Of a stretch of DNA of 64,000 nt, positions 25,225 through 39,277 are shown one piece after another. The notes under the pieces are model-generated. The model did no database searches. It was not told the origin of the DNA and worked only from the letters and a program-made list of their open reading frames with translations. Position numbers and translations under genes: made by a program. Within the stretch, counting starts at the first letter, position 1. Every line of letters begins with the position of its first letter. Source of the stretch: Clarkia xantiana subsp. parviflora (lineage: Eukaryota; Streptophyta; Magnoliopsida; Myrtales; Onagraceae); assembly GCA_036873135.1 (NCBI GenBank), contig JAPTYO010000007.1:28440763-28504762 (forward strand). The letters run 5' to 3'.

Positions 25225-27141
25225 ATAGTTCTTCAAAGTTTTTCTATTAAGAAGATTCAAATATTCGTTAATATTTTTTTCAAATGAAAAAATATTCATA
25301 ATCAGATTTAATTTTATTTTTATAGTCAAACTAATTCGGCATGAGTTTAACTTAATTTAAATGTGAAGTAAATATATATTTACACGATACTGTCTACCGG
25401 TCGGGTCTTAAGACGTCATGTGAAAAAACAAAAAAATTGTATAAGTTGACGTGGGGGTTAATGAAGCAGTACAAGATTGACTAAGTAGGTGTGCGAGACT
25501 GAGTCAATCCAAAAGCTTTACTAAAAGTCAAGTGTGGAGTGCTGCTTCTAGTCAAGCTTCAACATGATCCAACGGATCTAATTATCTTTGCTAGTGGATC
25601 GGACGGCCAGAACAAAATAAGTCACTAAAGAGGTAGACTCTTGGCTTGTAGTTGTGTAGTCGTGAATTCATTTTCTTTCTTTTATTTGTTTTATCTATAA
25701 TTACTTTTAGAATAGAGTCAATTGATTTAATTAATTTTGAATAGCGTACAATATTGATTTAGCCAGCTAAATTTAAAAGAGCAACTCTTTTTTCCTTTGT
25801 TTTTAGGATTTGAAAATTATGTATTGTGGAATTGTTGCAATATAGTCAAACCAACAACACTAAAAAGTTTCATTAAAAAAAACAATACTACAAGTCTACA
25901 AGTATGCATTGGTCTTGTAAATAGAGCCTCTTTTGGATTCTCCAATTTAGACACATTTATTTTTTCACATGATTTTTCTATGAATTAGTTCTTAAAAAAT
26001 CACTACGCATATCGTCACTAAGATTTTTTTTTTTTTTCATTTTCAGGATTAAATTCAATACATTTAATTAAAAGAGTGTTTAATTGTTAAACCATTTTAC
26101 TATAGTTGACCACAAAATATATTATAATGTTAGAAAAGATGTAGTAGAAAAAAATATTCAAATCTTTCCATCTAAATTCTAAATAAGAAAAAACAATTAT
26201 GGCAGAAAGAAAATCCATACAATATGATTTTAAAAATATAATATGTTGAGAATTTATTACAATTGAATATAGCTAGTAGGCAATTAATAGTACCCAACCA
26301 TATATTAGCATTTAATTTTAGCAAGCCCCAACTTAGGTCAATCAGCTGAACCACAGCTCTTGACCCTTGTGGTTGCTTAGGACTACGCTGGAGCACGTCG
26401 AGCCACACCTATATTATAGCTCAATTTAGTGATAAAATGAACTCATAGATTATTCTAATTCGATTTTCAGTTATTAAATTATGCACATTAAAATATGTGT
26501 AACAAATAATTTTTTTAAATCTATTTTAAAATTTGGTTCATTCTCACTTACAATTTTATAATTGAAAATCGAGTAAAAATAAACTCGATTTTATTATAAT
26601 TAATTTGGGTTAATTAATAAAACAAATTATACACAAAAATAAATCAATTGTAAATTGTAGATTTTTTTAAGGGGATTAATTTTTACATGCAAAATTAGTT
26701 ATATATTTAGCATACTTACAACCGATAAATAACGGGGGACATTTTGTCCCATTATTTTGTATGCATATTAGCTCGACTAATGAACTCAGTTTACTAGCTT
26801 TTGGTTTTTCTTTATATACAGTTTTAGTAGATGATTTGAATCTATATTTTAATACTAATTTTTTCTTCTAATTAATTTTTCTCATTTTAGTATTTTTAAG
26901 TTTATTATATGTATAAATTTGTCTGATAATTTTATATTAAATATAATATATTTAAATATTTTGTACTTACGTTAAGTTGTCACGATCACATACTTATGAC
27001 CGAAAACCTAACATGTAGTCTATTTTTAATAGGATGATACTACACATGCCGAAACTTACTGCGAAAGAACTTATGAAAGCACTAATAGAGGCAGTGCTGT
27101 AATTCTTTTGAAGTTTCATGTTAAGAAATAATCAGTGGTTT

Positions 27142-27177
<36 letters not shown>

Positions 27178-28340
27178 CACAACTTGATTCGTAAGTTGAA
27201 TCATTTCTTTTTTAATAATAAGTAATGAGTGTGTATATATCTAAAACTAAACACCGACATATATATTTGGAACTTTTTTTTTTTTTTTTTTTTTTTTTGC
27301 ATTTTGGCAACTATTTATATTAATTAGTGTTTGACATATATCTTGTTTTTAGATAATATATATACATATATAGTAGAATGTAGATATATAACATATAAGT
27401 ATACAAATAATAATAGTTAATTAAATGAGTATATAGATAGTATCACTTAGGGGTCGTGATCAACATGTGTTAGCGTTTATGGCGGCCAACTATGTATTAA
27501 ATAAAAGAATGTTTGGATCTGTTTTTGCCAACTATCTATTAATAGTCGGTTTTTACCATATATATTGTTTGAAACAATATATTTAATATATAGAACAACA
27601 TTTTGAAAATCAGATCGGCTATCAGACTAGGTCAAACTGTGAATAGGATACACTGCCAGTCCGGTTCTAATCAAACATTAGGACCACAATGAATCCGTTA
27701 TGACGAGCGTAACATACATTTACTATAAGAAAACTGATAATTTCTGATGATATTTTTTTCAAAGGTAGTAATCCTTCATAAATAAGATTTTTTTAAGGAT
27801 TTATTAAGTTTCGAAAAAAATTCTTTACAAAACTCAAAATTAAGTTTCTCAAAAATTTATCACGCAACTTTTTGTTAGGATTCGTTCCTTTAGAAAAATT
27901 TTGAATGTTGAATTTATAACGGATTTTCAATAATCTCTTACAAATAGGTTTATAAATCCGTTACAAATGACTAGATTTTTTTGAAACGATTGAAAACTGG
28001 TACCAATTTACCAATTCAAATGACAAAAAGAAGACTTGATCTGATTCTGAAGGTTTAGAAAGAAAAATTATGCATGGCTTTTTATTTTCCTAAAGTCGAA
28101 CCGGATTGAACCGTTTCAGAGCGGCCCATCTTACTGGTTCAATATCCGGTGTTAAAAGTTAAAACATTGAAATAGAACGCCAAATTAAAATAATAATGTA
28201 GTTATAATAATAAATTATATATATGGAACCAATAAGGGAACCACCGTCTATTTTTGAATATTTGTGTATTTTTATATAATAATAATAATATATAATATAT
28301 AGAATAGAACGCCACAAGTGTTGATAACTTGATAATATCT
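25225..28340. other. Intergenic DNA upstream of the triterpene cyclase gene
   Basis: AT-rich and without a supported gene. Long poly-T runs occur at about 27147-27177 and 27278-27298. The block 25390-25660 is less AT-rich but has no frame or motif I recognise. Confidence 0.6.
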
Positions 28341-28353
28341 CTTCTGCACGACC

Positions 28354-28363
28354 TATATATAAA
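28354..28363 (+). promoter_or_regulatory. TATA box of the oxidosqualene cyclase gene
   Basis: TATATATAAA lies about 120 bp upstream of the start codon and is followed by a CT-rich leader (CCCCTCCCTCTCTTTCATC), a usual plant core-promoter layout. Confidence 0.7.
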
Positions 28364-28481
28364 GGACTGTCCCCTCCCTCTCTTTCATCACTACAAACAC
28401 ACTAGCAGCTACTTCATTCATCTCTGTAACACAAAAACCTTCTTCACCATTTTGTGAGCAGAAAACCCTAATTCTGCAACG

Positions 28482-31400
28482 ATGTGGAAGCTCAAGTTGG
28501 GAGAAGGCAAGGATGATCCTTACTTGTTTAGCTTGAACGACTTTAAAGGTCGTCAGACATGGGAGTTCGATCCCGAAGCCGGAACTCCGGAGGAGCGTGC
28601 CGAGGTCGAGGCCGCTCGGGACAACTTCTACAAGAACCGCTTCAAAGTCAAGCCCGACTCCGATCTTCTCTGGCGCTTTCAGGTAATTTTTTTAAGTAAA
28701 TATCATAATTATAAACTGTAAAGTTTACTAAGTTAATTTTTATGTTTATTAGTTTTCTTATTTTAAAAGATAAAAAAAAAATATAGATAAATTGTATTTA
28801 TAAAAATGAAAAATCAATTTCAAAATACAATTTATACAAGAAAAAAATGATATATATATATATATATATATACTTTTAAAAACTATTTTTTTTAATAATA
28901 ACCTAAATATTCAGTGTGTCCTTAAAGAATAATATATTTTTTCATTCTTTCATTATAAAATTATTCTAACTTTTTAATGATTTTTTATGCATTTTTTTCC
29001 ATTTTAAGAAATAAATAAATAATATACCTAAGGATAAATTAAAATAATAAGAAACTGTAATTTATAAAATGAAATTTATAAGCTATAAATAGAAGATCTC
29101 ATACTTTTAAATTAAAAAAAAATTAAAAAAAACATTGCGGTATGAGTTAGATAGAGTGCAATTAATGAACTATCCGTCAGTCACGACATCAACTAAATTT
29201 GTTTGTTTTTAAATTTTTAAATAGCTGTAGTTAATTAATTTCAGCAAATCTTTAGTGAATATCCAAAATGCAAAAGGTCAACAATGGCTTGCTAATTATA
29301 ATATAATAATATTGCATGGCAATTTAGAAAGAGACACTTATGACTATTACGTAGAACTAAGATTACTATTTTTAGATGGATATTGATTAAAGCAATTGAA
29401 TAAACTATTTATGTACTTTAATATATATAAACAAATAATTGATGATTGAACGTCCCTGAATATGCTTGATCACCTCCATTGATGGACATTACTACAGTAC
29501 CTGAGGGAGAAGAACTTCAAGCAAACGATTCCGCCGGTGAGGATTGAGGATGGCGAGGAAATCACGTACGAAAAGGCCACTGATGCCGTTAAGAGATGCG
29601 CGAGCTTCTGGTCGGCCCTGCAGTCCGATCATGGTCACTGGCCGGCCGAGAATGCCGGTCCAATCGCCTTCTATTTCCCTCCCCTAGTGAGTAAAATTCA
29701 AATTATTAAACTCGATTTCGATTTTTCTTTTTTTTTTTTTTTAAATAAACATGCTATGTATAATATTATACTGTAACACTTACATTAAATTTTTTTTCCG
29801 GTGACATTTCCAGGTCTTCAGTTTATACGTATGTGGACACCTGAACACCGTCTTCCACGCTGAGCATCGCCGGGAAATTCTCCGTTACATTTACTGCCAT
29901 CAGGTGCTTAATCTCTTTAGGATGCGAAATCATTGACAATACGATATTAATTAAGGTTAATAGGTCTTTTGGTACAATATGTTCGACAAATTAACTTTTG
30001 TTGCAACAAGTTATTTTTTGTTGCATACTTTTTATGTAATACGTTTGGAACTTGTACACTTTTGGTGTATCCGTTACGGTTAGTTTTGACCGTGCCTTGC
30101 TATAATGTAGAATGAAGATGGTGGCTGGGGACTGCACATTGAGGGGCACAGTACCATGATCGGTACCGCCCTGAACTACGTATGCATGCGTATTCTCGGA
30201 GAAGGACCCGACGGTGGACTAGACAATGCTTGTGCTAGAGGAAGGAAGTGGATTCTCGACCACGGTGGTGCGGTTGCTTGTTCCTCTTGGGGAAAGACTT
30301 GGCTTGCGGTAAGGACAGTTGATTTTTCAACCGTTAGATCAGGAAATAGAATGAATCAGATATTAGCCGTTACACAGGTCTCGATGTACATAATTCAACA
30401 GCTGAAAAATCGACTTTAAGTAAAACTCGATTTCACTTTAACCACACCCTACCACAAATGTAGTTATATTTGCAATTGTATATGGCATATCTTGTGTTGG
30501 TTATAGTAATAACTAAACAGAGTTGGTTTTCCCGCAGATTCTCGGTCTCTACGACTGGTCCGGCAGTCACCCGATGCCCCCAGAGTTTTTCGTCTTCCCT
30601 TCGATCATGAGTCCAAGTATGTCAAATGACTATGCTGGTTACAATGTTTTTACATGTGTACAATTCAATTGTTCTTATTGGTATTGTCTGTTGTTACATT
30701 GCAGGTGAGATGTTTTGCTACTGTCGATTGACGTATATGCCGATGTCGTATCTATACGGAAAGAAATTCGTCGGGCCAATCACACCGCTCATTAAGCAAT
30801 TAAGGCAGGAGATTTACAATGAACCTTATGAAGAAATTAGTTGGTGGAAAGTTCGACATTTATGCGCTAAGGTCCGGTTTTTCTCGTAAAGTCTTATCTT
30901 GGTTATCGAACAGAGTTCGGAAACTAACAACATTATGTGATGTTGCTGTTTCAGGAAGATGCACATTATCCACATACAATGGTCCAAACCCTAATGTGGG
31001 ATTCTCTCTACTTCGGCACCGAACCGTTCCTAAACCGCTGGCCGTTCAACAAAATCCGAAAGTACGCCCTCGACAAGACAATGGAACACATTCATTACGA
31101 AGATGAGAACAGTCGATACATTACCATCGGTTGCGTAGAAAAGGTATATACATGTTCATGACAACAAACACGGAGAAAAACATTTATCGATCGATAACCT
31201 CATTCGGTGTCTCTTGAATATTTTGGCAGCCACTGATGATGCTCGCTTGCTTTGTCGAAAATCCAAACGGTGAAGAATTTAAGAAGCATTTGTCCCGAGT
31301 TGCAGATTACGTATGGCTCGGAGAAGACGGGATCAAGATGCAGGTAATTATTAGTCCTTATGAAGACTCACACAAATACGTTTAAATTCTTTGTTTCTCG

Positions 31401-33303
31401 GAATAACAATCGGTATTTTTTCGTGCAGAGTTTCGGCAGTCAGGTGTGGGACTGTGCCCTTAGTCTTCAAGCTATACTTTCTAGCGATCTAGTCGATGAG
31501 TTCGGGCCCGTGCTGAAGAAAGGACACGAGTTCTTGATAGAGTCTCAGGTATAAATTACAGTCATCTGCATTTTAATCTCAGTCTTCTTTTCCCAATAAG
31601 TATATAACCCGGTGTAAATTCGATAGGTCGACCGTGACCCTCCCGGGGATTTGAAGAAGATGTTCCGTCATATCTCAAAGGGCTCATGGACATTTTCCGA
31701 TAAAGACCATGGATGGCAAGTTTCCGATTGCACAGCTGAAAGCCTCAAGGTAACTTGCTAAACAAGTTAACTATTGAAGCTTTATTTTTTCAATAAGCCA
31801 AGGACCTGTTAGTTACAATTATCTCTTGTTATTACAGTGCTGCCTCATCTTCGCCATGATGCCACCCGAAATCGTCGGTAAACAAATGGAACCCGAGAAA
31901 CTTTACGATGCTGTCAACATCATTCTGTCCTTGCAGGTTACCTTCCGCTAACAATTTGATACACATGAACAATTTATGTATATATGTTACTTTCTCGTAC
32001 TAAATCTTCGAACGGTAACAATTGCCAGAGCAAAAATGGGGGTGTATCGGCTTGGGAGCCATCGGGAGCCGGATCGTGGTTGGAGGTACATACTTAAAAC
32101 ATCCTAGTACCACAATACTCTGTTATTGATCAATCTGTCCATGTTGTAAAATGCTTGTTTTTTTCCCCATCTCAGTGGCTTAACCCGGTCGAGTTCCTGG
32201 AGGATCTTGTGATTGAATACGAGTAAGTTACATCAACATTTCCTCATAAAATTTCGGGCTGGCTAAAATGCAGTCGACTGTAAATACAGTCGAATTTGCT
32301 GCTGTGCAATTTAACACAACCTTAAATTTTTCGAAACAATCCATACATAATGGATCGTATCTCTAACGATAGTGTAAATGTTTGTCCAGGTACATCGAGT
32401 GCACTTCGTCTTCGATCCAGGCGTTGCTCTTGTTCCGGAAATTATACCCCGGGCATAGAAAGAAGGAGATTGATAATTTTCTGGTGAATGCTGCTCAGTA
32501 CATTCAGGACATTCAAAAGCCAGATGGTTCATGGTATGGTAACTGGGGAATTTGCTTCATTTATGGTACCTGGTTTGCTCTGGTGGCCCTCGAGGCGGTC
32601 GGAAAAACTTACGAAAACTGTGAGGCCGTTCGTAGAGGGGTCGAGTTTCTGCTGAAGACGCAGAATGAAGATGGTGGCTGGGGAGAACACTATCGTTCAT
32701 GCCCTGATAAGGTCATTTTCTTCATATAGTTGCTACTCGATACAAATTTTTTTTTTTCTCGAAAATGTTATTCAGCTGAAACTTTAATAACGGGCTGTGG
32801 ATATTCGAATATATAAGCTATGATATCATATGAAATTTTAAATTAACCACCAGATAACTGTCGTAAAACCCTAATGTGATAATTGAATGTGTATTTTCAT
32901 CATTATAGTTTAACGACTTATAATTAATATGCCCTTTTTGGAACAGATTTACACACCTCTCGGCCATACAAATTTGGTGCAAACATCATTTGGTTTGATG
33001 GGATTGATTCATGGAGGGCAGGTGAGTTTTTTATTTTATTTTTTAATTTAAAAAATAGACGAATGGAACGAAAAATTGACACGAAAATTGAACCAGGTGG
33101 AAAGAGACCCGACCCCGATTCACCGTGCGGCGAAAGTGCTGATCAACGGCCAACTCGAAGATGGGGACTTCCCGCAAGAGGAGTTGATGGGTGTTTTCAT
33201 GCGGAACTGCATGCTTCACTACGCTACGTACCGGAACATTTTCCCGACATGGGCTCTTTCGGAGTACCGCAAGCTTGTGCCGCTACGTTCGATAAAAAAT
33301 TAG
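28482..33303 (+). CDS. 2,3-oxidosqualene cyclase (triterpene synthase, amyrin/lupeol class)
   Basis: Cyclises 2,3-oxidosqualene into a pentacyclic triterpene alcohol at the ER membrane. Exons: 28482-28682, 29498-29686, 29814-29903, 30111-30308, 30538-30616, 30705-30871, 30955-31143, 31230-31343, 31429-31548, 31627-31749, 31838-31936, 32029-32085, 32176-32222, 32390-32711, 32947-33021, 33097-33303. They give 2277 nt (758 aa), the family's normal length. It starts MWKLKLGEG as plant cyclases do. The proton-donor motif DCTAE is at 483-487; QW-type motifs include NEDGGWGLH (exon 4), [10 protein letters not shown] and NEDGGWGEH (exon 14). The CYCR Tyr at 258 and SDCTAE context place it outside cycloartenol synthases, which have CHCR. 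The preceding residue is Phe (MFCYCR), where beta-amyrin synthases have Trp and many lupeol synthases Leu. Near the C terminus the usual aromatic Trp in HTAWAMMGL/QTSWAMLGL is Phe680. The product is therefore uncertain. Confidence 0.93.
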
Positions 33304-36300
33304 AGGGGTATTTTCGTAATTCTACATACGTCTTGGCCAAACAAGCAGATGGTGAAAGATGAAGCAATAATAAATGAAGAAGATTCGTTTTAATTTATTA
33401 CGTTGTGTACTGTAATTATATATGGTCTGGTTAATACTTCATAGTCGAACTTTCATATGAAATATGTACTTGCTACTTAAGACCTAAGGGAGTTTCTTTG
33501 GTCTAAGCTTTGTAATTCTTTAAGGAAAATTTGGGCTTTGCTAATTTTCAATGCATCCGCATTATTTAATAGTGTACTTATTTTGTGATCATCTGAGTTT
33601 GAGCTTAAATTTTATACGAACCACTTGACAAATTGTTTTTTTAACCAAATTTTAAGGCTAATTATGTAAACCTAGGGTACATTCCCGCGCAACGCGCTGG
33701 GTGACTTACTATGTGCGTTTGTGTTGATCCCGTACACAACACATGTAACTATTTATAATGTTGTTTTAATTTATCGAAATCTACATTACTTTTTTTGACG
33801 ATGCAATGTTGTCTAGTTGAATATGATTGTAGAAAACCACTCTCCAATTGCAAGTAACACAACTCATTAGATCTATGGTCTACAATAAAAATCCTAAAAC
33901 AAACAATTATGAAATAAACTCCAAAGGCGTCACATTATTCTGCACATTTGCTTGCATGGTTGAATTCCCTGAAGATCAGCTGGTTTTCAGGTTCCAGCAC
34001 TATCTCTATCAACTTTAACATCTATAAATCTCTCACTGTATGGATCTTCCCAAGAAATTTTTTCATGGAGAACTTCTCCAAATGAATTCAATAATCCTCA
34101 TCGAAGCCAAATTGATGAACCCGTATTATTTTGAATGTCCTGTAATCCAACCTAAATTGTGAAGGAAAGTAGCCTTGCATAACAATAAGGTTTTCTCAGC
34201 TCAATGTGTGATTCTGTGAATTAGTTTATTGAATATATATGCATGAAAATTCGATCAAACACCGGGGTTATAAGCTATTGTATAGAGTCTAATTCTGAAA
34301 TCTAGATGGTGCATATATGGGAAAATCAAAGAATGAGAACAGTGCTTAGACATACCTTCAAGAGAAGCTTAAGAATCATGACTTGCTTTGTAATTTTTCA
34401 AGAACTCGGCGGGCAGTCCTGTAAAAAAAACACACACACGTCTTTAAGTATTGAATTCCCTAAGAAATCAAATACATATACATGTAAATTAGAATTTTAT
34501 GTACACAAAAGTAGTCAACAAATTCAATATTCAGAAAAGTGGAATAAAACTTGTTTCAGATAAAAGGTCAATCGAGAAAAGTGGTCATACCAGTGGATGT
34601 TATATCCAACAAAAATGCAATTTTCCTTCACAATTTGTTTTATTAACCGGTAATCATTACCAAGCTCATCTCCTGATGAACCATAAACCACTCATGATTG
34701 ATCATGTGGAATTACTTTTTATTTTTTTATGTGGAGCAACCACAGTCTTGCGAAAAATTTCCTCAGGACTTGTTGTGTTATATATGGCAGCATACGTATG
34801 CAAACAGTTGTATCAACCAGTTACAATAAATTAGATTTGATATACAACATTTCTCTTATTACAAATTGGTTGGATACCTCGATCCTTCCATTCAATCCCA
34901 ACTGCAATTCAAAAAATGGTATCAATGATAAATTGAACCCAAACATGATTAGATAAGAGCAAGAGAATGAACGAAATAGTAATATCCTTTGGTTTAGGAT
35001 CTCAACTTTTGAGCCTCAACAAATTCTTATTAATTAATATGGAAGAAGAGATGTCAGTAATTGTCAACTGAAGAAACAGAATTTGCAAATACCATAATCA
35101 ACATAAACTAATTGTTTGTCAATGGATATTAGTCCTTAAAGGGAGAATAAGTTGGTACCTCTAGAATCATCAGTCTTGAAATATTAGCAATTCAAACGCA
35201 AAAAAAATCACCATTTTTTCATCTAATGGTTCAAAATCCAAACTTGAAATCAGTTCAAATGATGAACACACCAGAAGATGTAAATAGAAGTACGATTATT
35301 ATAACTTTTCTTTCAAGCAGTGGTAACAAATAAACATTTGCATACTATTTGCAATTAACCCTCATCCACATGCCCCACCTTTGAAGAATCTCAAATTGAG
35401 TGATGACCAAATGCTGCTACCTATAACCTGTTTGATCAAATTCCTTACATAAAAGAAAACAACCCATCAAATCCAGTACCGCAAATTCGAGTGAGGCATT
35501 CCCAGATCCGAAGAAGAATCACAGAGCCGTCAAATTGCTTCGTGCGGTCGTCAAGCATCTACGGACCACGGTCCCGCTGCTTCATCATCCATCTTGCAGT
35601 AAATTTAGATCCATGCAATCACTCACACCGAATAGGGTTTACTGCTCCACCCTTCAAAGGATGTGAATTTAATGTGAAGACGAATAAGTACAGAATTGCA
35701 CGTGATGCCATAAGAGAAGAAGTCAGATAGTTGTCGGACAAAACTGAAAGGGGTTCCTTAATTATATTGGTGAGGGAGAGAGTAAAGAGACCTGTGAGAC
35801 GAACCACAAAGAGACGATAGGGAGGGAGGAGGAAGAAGATAAAGTGCAGTGCGGTGCGGTGCGATTTTCCATATATAATACACTGATGATCGTATTCTTC
35901 GAGAATCGGAGAGATTCCTCAGAAATGAAAATAGAAAATTGCATATATAAGAAGAGACGTTGCTAAACCTAAACGATTCAATGAATCATAACAGACATAG
36001 GATGACAGACTCTTCGGCTCCAGCTGCGTGATAAGGAAGAAGAAATCCCCTCAACTCCAGATTTACTTGGAAACAGAACTGTTCTCTTCAAACCTCAGCT
36101 CCACTTGCTCCTCTTAATATCTTTCATTCTAAATTGGAGTTGTTAACTTAGTGTTACATATATTTGAATATAGTGTTCTAAGACCTTATATAAATTTCAG
36201 ACGTACTACTTATACTTAACCAATTGTCCTAATAAATAAAACTTTATAGTAATATGTAAAAACATTATTTAGTGTTTATATACTACAACATTTTCCTTTA

Positions 36301-36469
36301 GGTATAATATTTTTTTAATAGCCACCATCACATAGAACTTAAATTGGCTCTGCAATGATTTAAACATGCATGCTAAATTTTTCAAACAAATTAGTTAATT
36401 AATAAATGCCTAAAATAAACGTAATACATAAATAAGACGTTGTTTCGTCTTTATTTATACTTCAATATA
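33304..36469. other. Cyclase 3' region and intergenic DNA
   Basis: Begins with the cyclase 3' UTR (AATAAATGAAG near 33370). I find no convincing gene in the rest. The reverse strand at about 35480-35890 has a TATA-like sequence, a CT-rich leader and a short ATG frame (MDDEAAGPWSVDA then stop), which could be a decayed or non-coding transcription unit. Confidence 0.45.
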
Positions 36470-36478
36470 TTAAGATAA

Positions 36479-37018
36479 GGGATTAAGTACATTTTCATAC
36501 CACTTTTTTGCACAGAATTCATTTTTGGTACCACTTCTATTTTTTTGTATACTTTTGGTACCAATTCTTTCAACTTTGTATCCTTTTGGTACCACTGTTA
36601 ACTTTCCGTCCAAATTGACCGTTAAGTGTCATGTGCCATGCACGTGACCGCCCTAAACTTTTGAATTTGTTTCAATTTAGTCCATCTAATGCATCTCTGA
36701 CTTTTAATTTGTTCAATTTAGTCCAAAAATTTCAAAACCATGATGGGTCAAGGGTTCGATTTGGAAATTTTAGGGCTAAACTTAACAAATTAAAAGTTAG
36801 GGATGCATTAGATGGACTAAATTGAAACAAATTCAAAAGTTTAGGGCGGTCACGTGCATGGCACATGACACTTAACGGCCAATTTGGACGGAAAGTTAAC
36901 GGTGGTACCAAAAGGATACAAAGTTGAAAGAATTGGTACCAAAAGTACACAAAAAAATAGAAGTGGTACCAAAAGTGGATTCTGTGCAAAGAAGTGGTAT
37001 GAAAAGGTACTTAATCCC
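36479..37018. mobile_element. Long near-perfect palindromic MITE with 9-bp target duplication
   Basis: 540 bp, starting GGGATTAAGTAC and ending GTACTTAATCCC. The two arms (about 250 bp each) are nearly perfect inverted copies: the same 27-residue open frame beginning MCHARDRPKLLNLF can be read on both strands. The flanks TTAAGATAA (36470-36478) and TTAAAATAA (37019-37027) match at 8 of 9 bases, fitting a Mutator-type 9-bp duplication. No transposase. Confidence 0.85.
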
Positions 37019-37027
37019 TTAAAATAA

Positions 37028-37880
<853 letters not shown>

Positions 37881-39277
37881 CTATCAAAATATTGATACAC
37901 TCATGTTAGTTCTTTTAATAATTATTTTATATTATAAAAACAAAAATAGAAAATGTCCAAGATTATGGGGGGCAACTAATGAACGAAAAAAATCTATATA
38001 TAAAGATATAATAATTGGGGAATCTAGAGAAAATTTAAGCAAATTAATATATATGAATAATGACCTTTTCTGGCAGAGATGATAGATTTAGATTAAAGTT
38101 TAAGTAGTAGTTATCATTGAACTTAATCTAGCAATAATGACTCTTCAGTAAACGTGTCATTGTTTCTGTCCTCTTATTACATTCATTTTATAATATCAAT
38201 TTACACGTATGATCTTCATAAAACCCACATACATATATAATACTAATAAGCTAGGTGGAAGGAATATATTACTTACTTTTAGATACGACCAAGATCTGAA
38301 AAGGAAAGGCTAAACAAAAGTAGATTACAACAAATCCAATTATTACATATTATATTTATTATTATTTTTCATCTGCTTGGCTAAAATTAGTTGATCATTT
38401 GATTTTCGATCGTTAAATCAGTAAAAATAATAAATTAAATTTTAAGAGCGAAAAAATTAGTTAAATTTTAGTCAGTACACAAATCTCCACGCATAATCTA
38501 ATGAATAAAAATCAACTTAAATTAAAATTAATTTCATTTTAGCCGCTGGTGGAGATCGATGTTTTGGAAATCAGATTAGACCATGAACCAGTAATTTGGT
38601 CGATTATCAATCTAATCAGTTTGAACCGAGTCAATCATGTTCGACTGATTTTATAAAATAAAAAAAAATCAAATCAAATTCCTTTATAACCTCCAAAGTC
38701 CAAATCCAATTTAGTTTTTTTTTTTTTTTTTCATTAAAACCAGCGAACTAATGTTGGTTTATCCGTCCAGGCGTCCAGTCCAATTCAACATGATTTTCAC
38801 TTGTCGATCCGAGTTTACTATGCGGCTATTGTGACAAATTCACAATCCAACTCGATTTGACCAATCAGATTTTTAAAACAATTAGTGTAGATTATTATTA
38901 TATTATAAATGCCGAGCATTATGTTATGCAAATATAAATAAATAAATAAATAAATTACTAAAAAGGAAAAAGATTAGTTTCAAGTTCAACAGACCTTGTC
39001 TGAGAAGTTCACCTTGACGCCGTCGTTTCCTCCACGTTTGTCCTGTCCTTAGTGTTGATGGCTCTGATCTTGACTGTTTGTTACAGAGTAAAAGCCGAAA
39101 GCCCAGTCAAGTAGTAAAGTAATGCTGAGCCCCGCGAAAGCGAAAGTTGCAAAGATAAACCGTGGCGCTCTCTGTTCCTTCTTCCTCCATGAAATCTTGA
39201 TTCTATTGATTCTCCTATTTCGGTAAATGCAGAATTTTTCATGATTTGCATTCATTTTTGCTGCACCAAACCACTCC
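37881..39277 (+). promoter_or_regulatory. Upstream region of the NPR-like gene with two W-box cores
   Basis: AT-rich intergenic DNA to about 38980, then a GC-richer leader. TTGAC W-box cores lie at 39014-39018 and 39070-39074. WRKY factors are known to regulate NPR genes through such sites, but a 5-bp core is weak evidence by itself. Confidence 0.3.

Noticed and set aside
33063..33362. 99-codon frame overlapping the last cyclase exon
   Set aside because: Out-of-frame shadow of exon 16, whose protein ([13 protein letters not shown]...) matches the cyclase C terminus.
35480..35890. Possible minus-strand gene start with TATA and CT-rich leader
   Set aside because: The only ATG frame ends after 13 codons and no spliced continuation with coding character was found.
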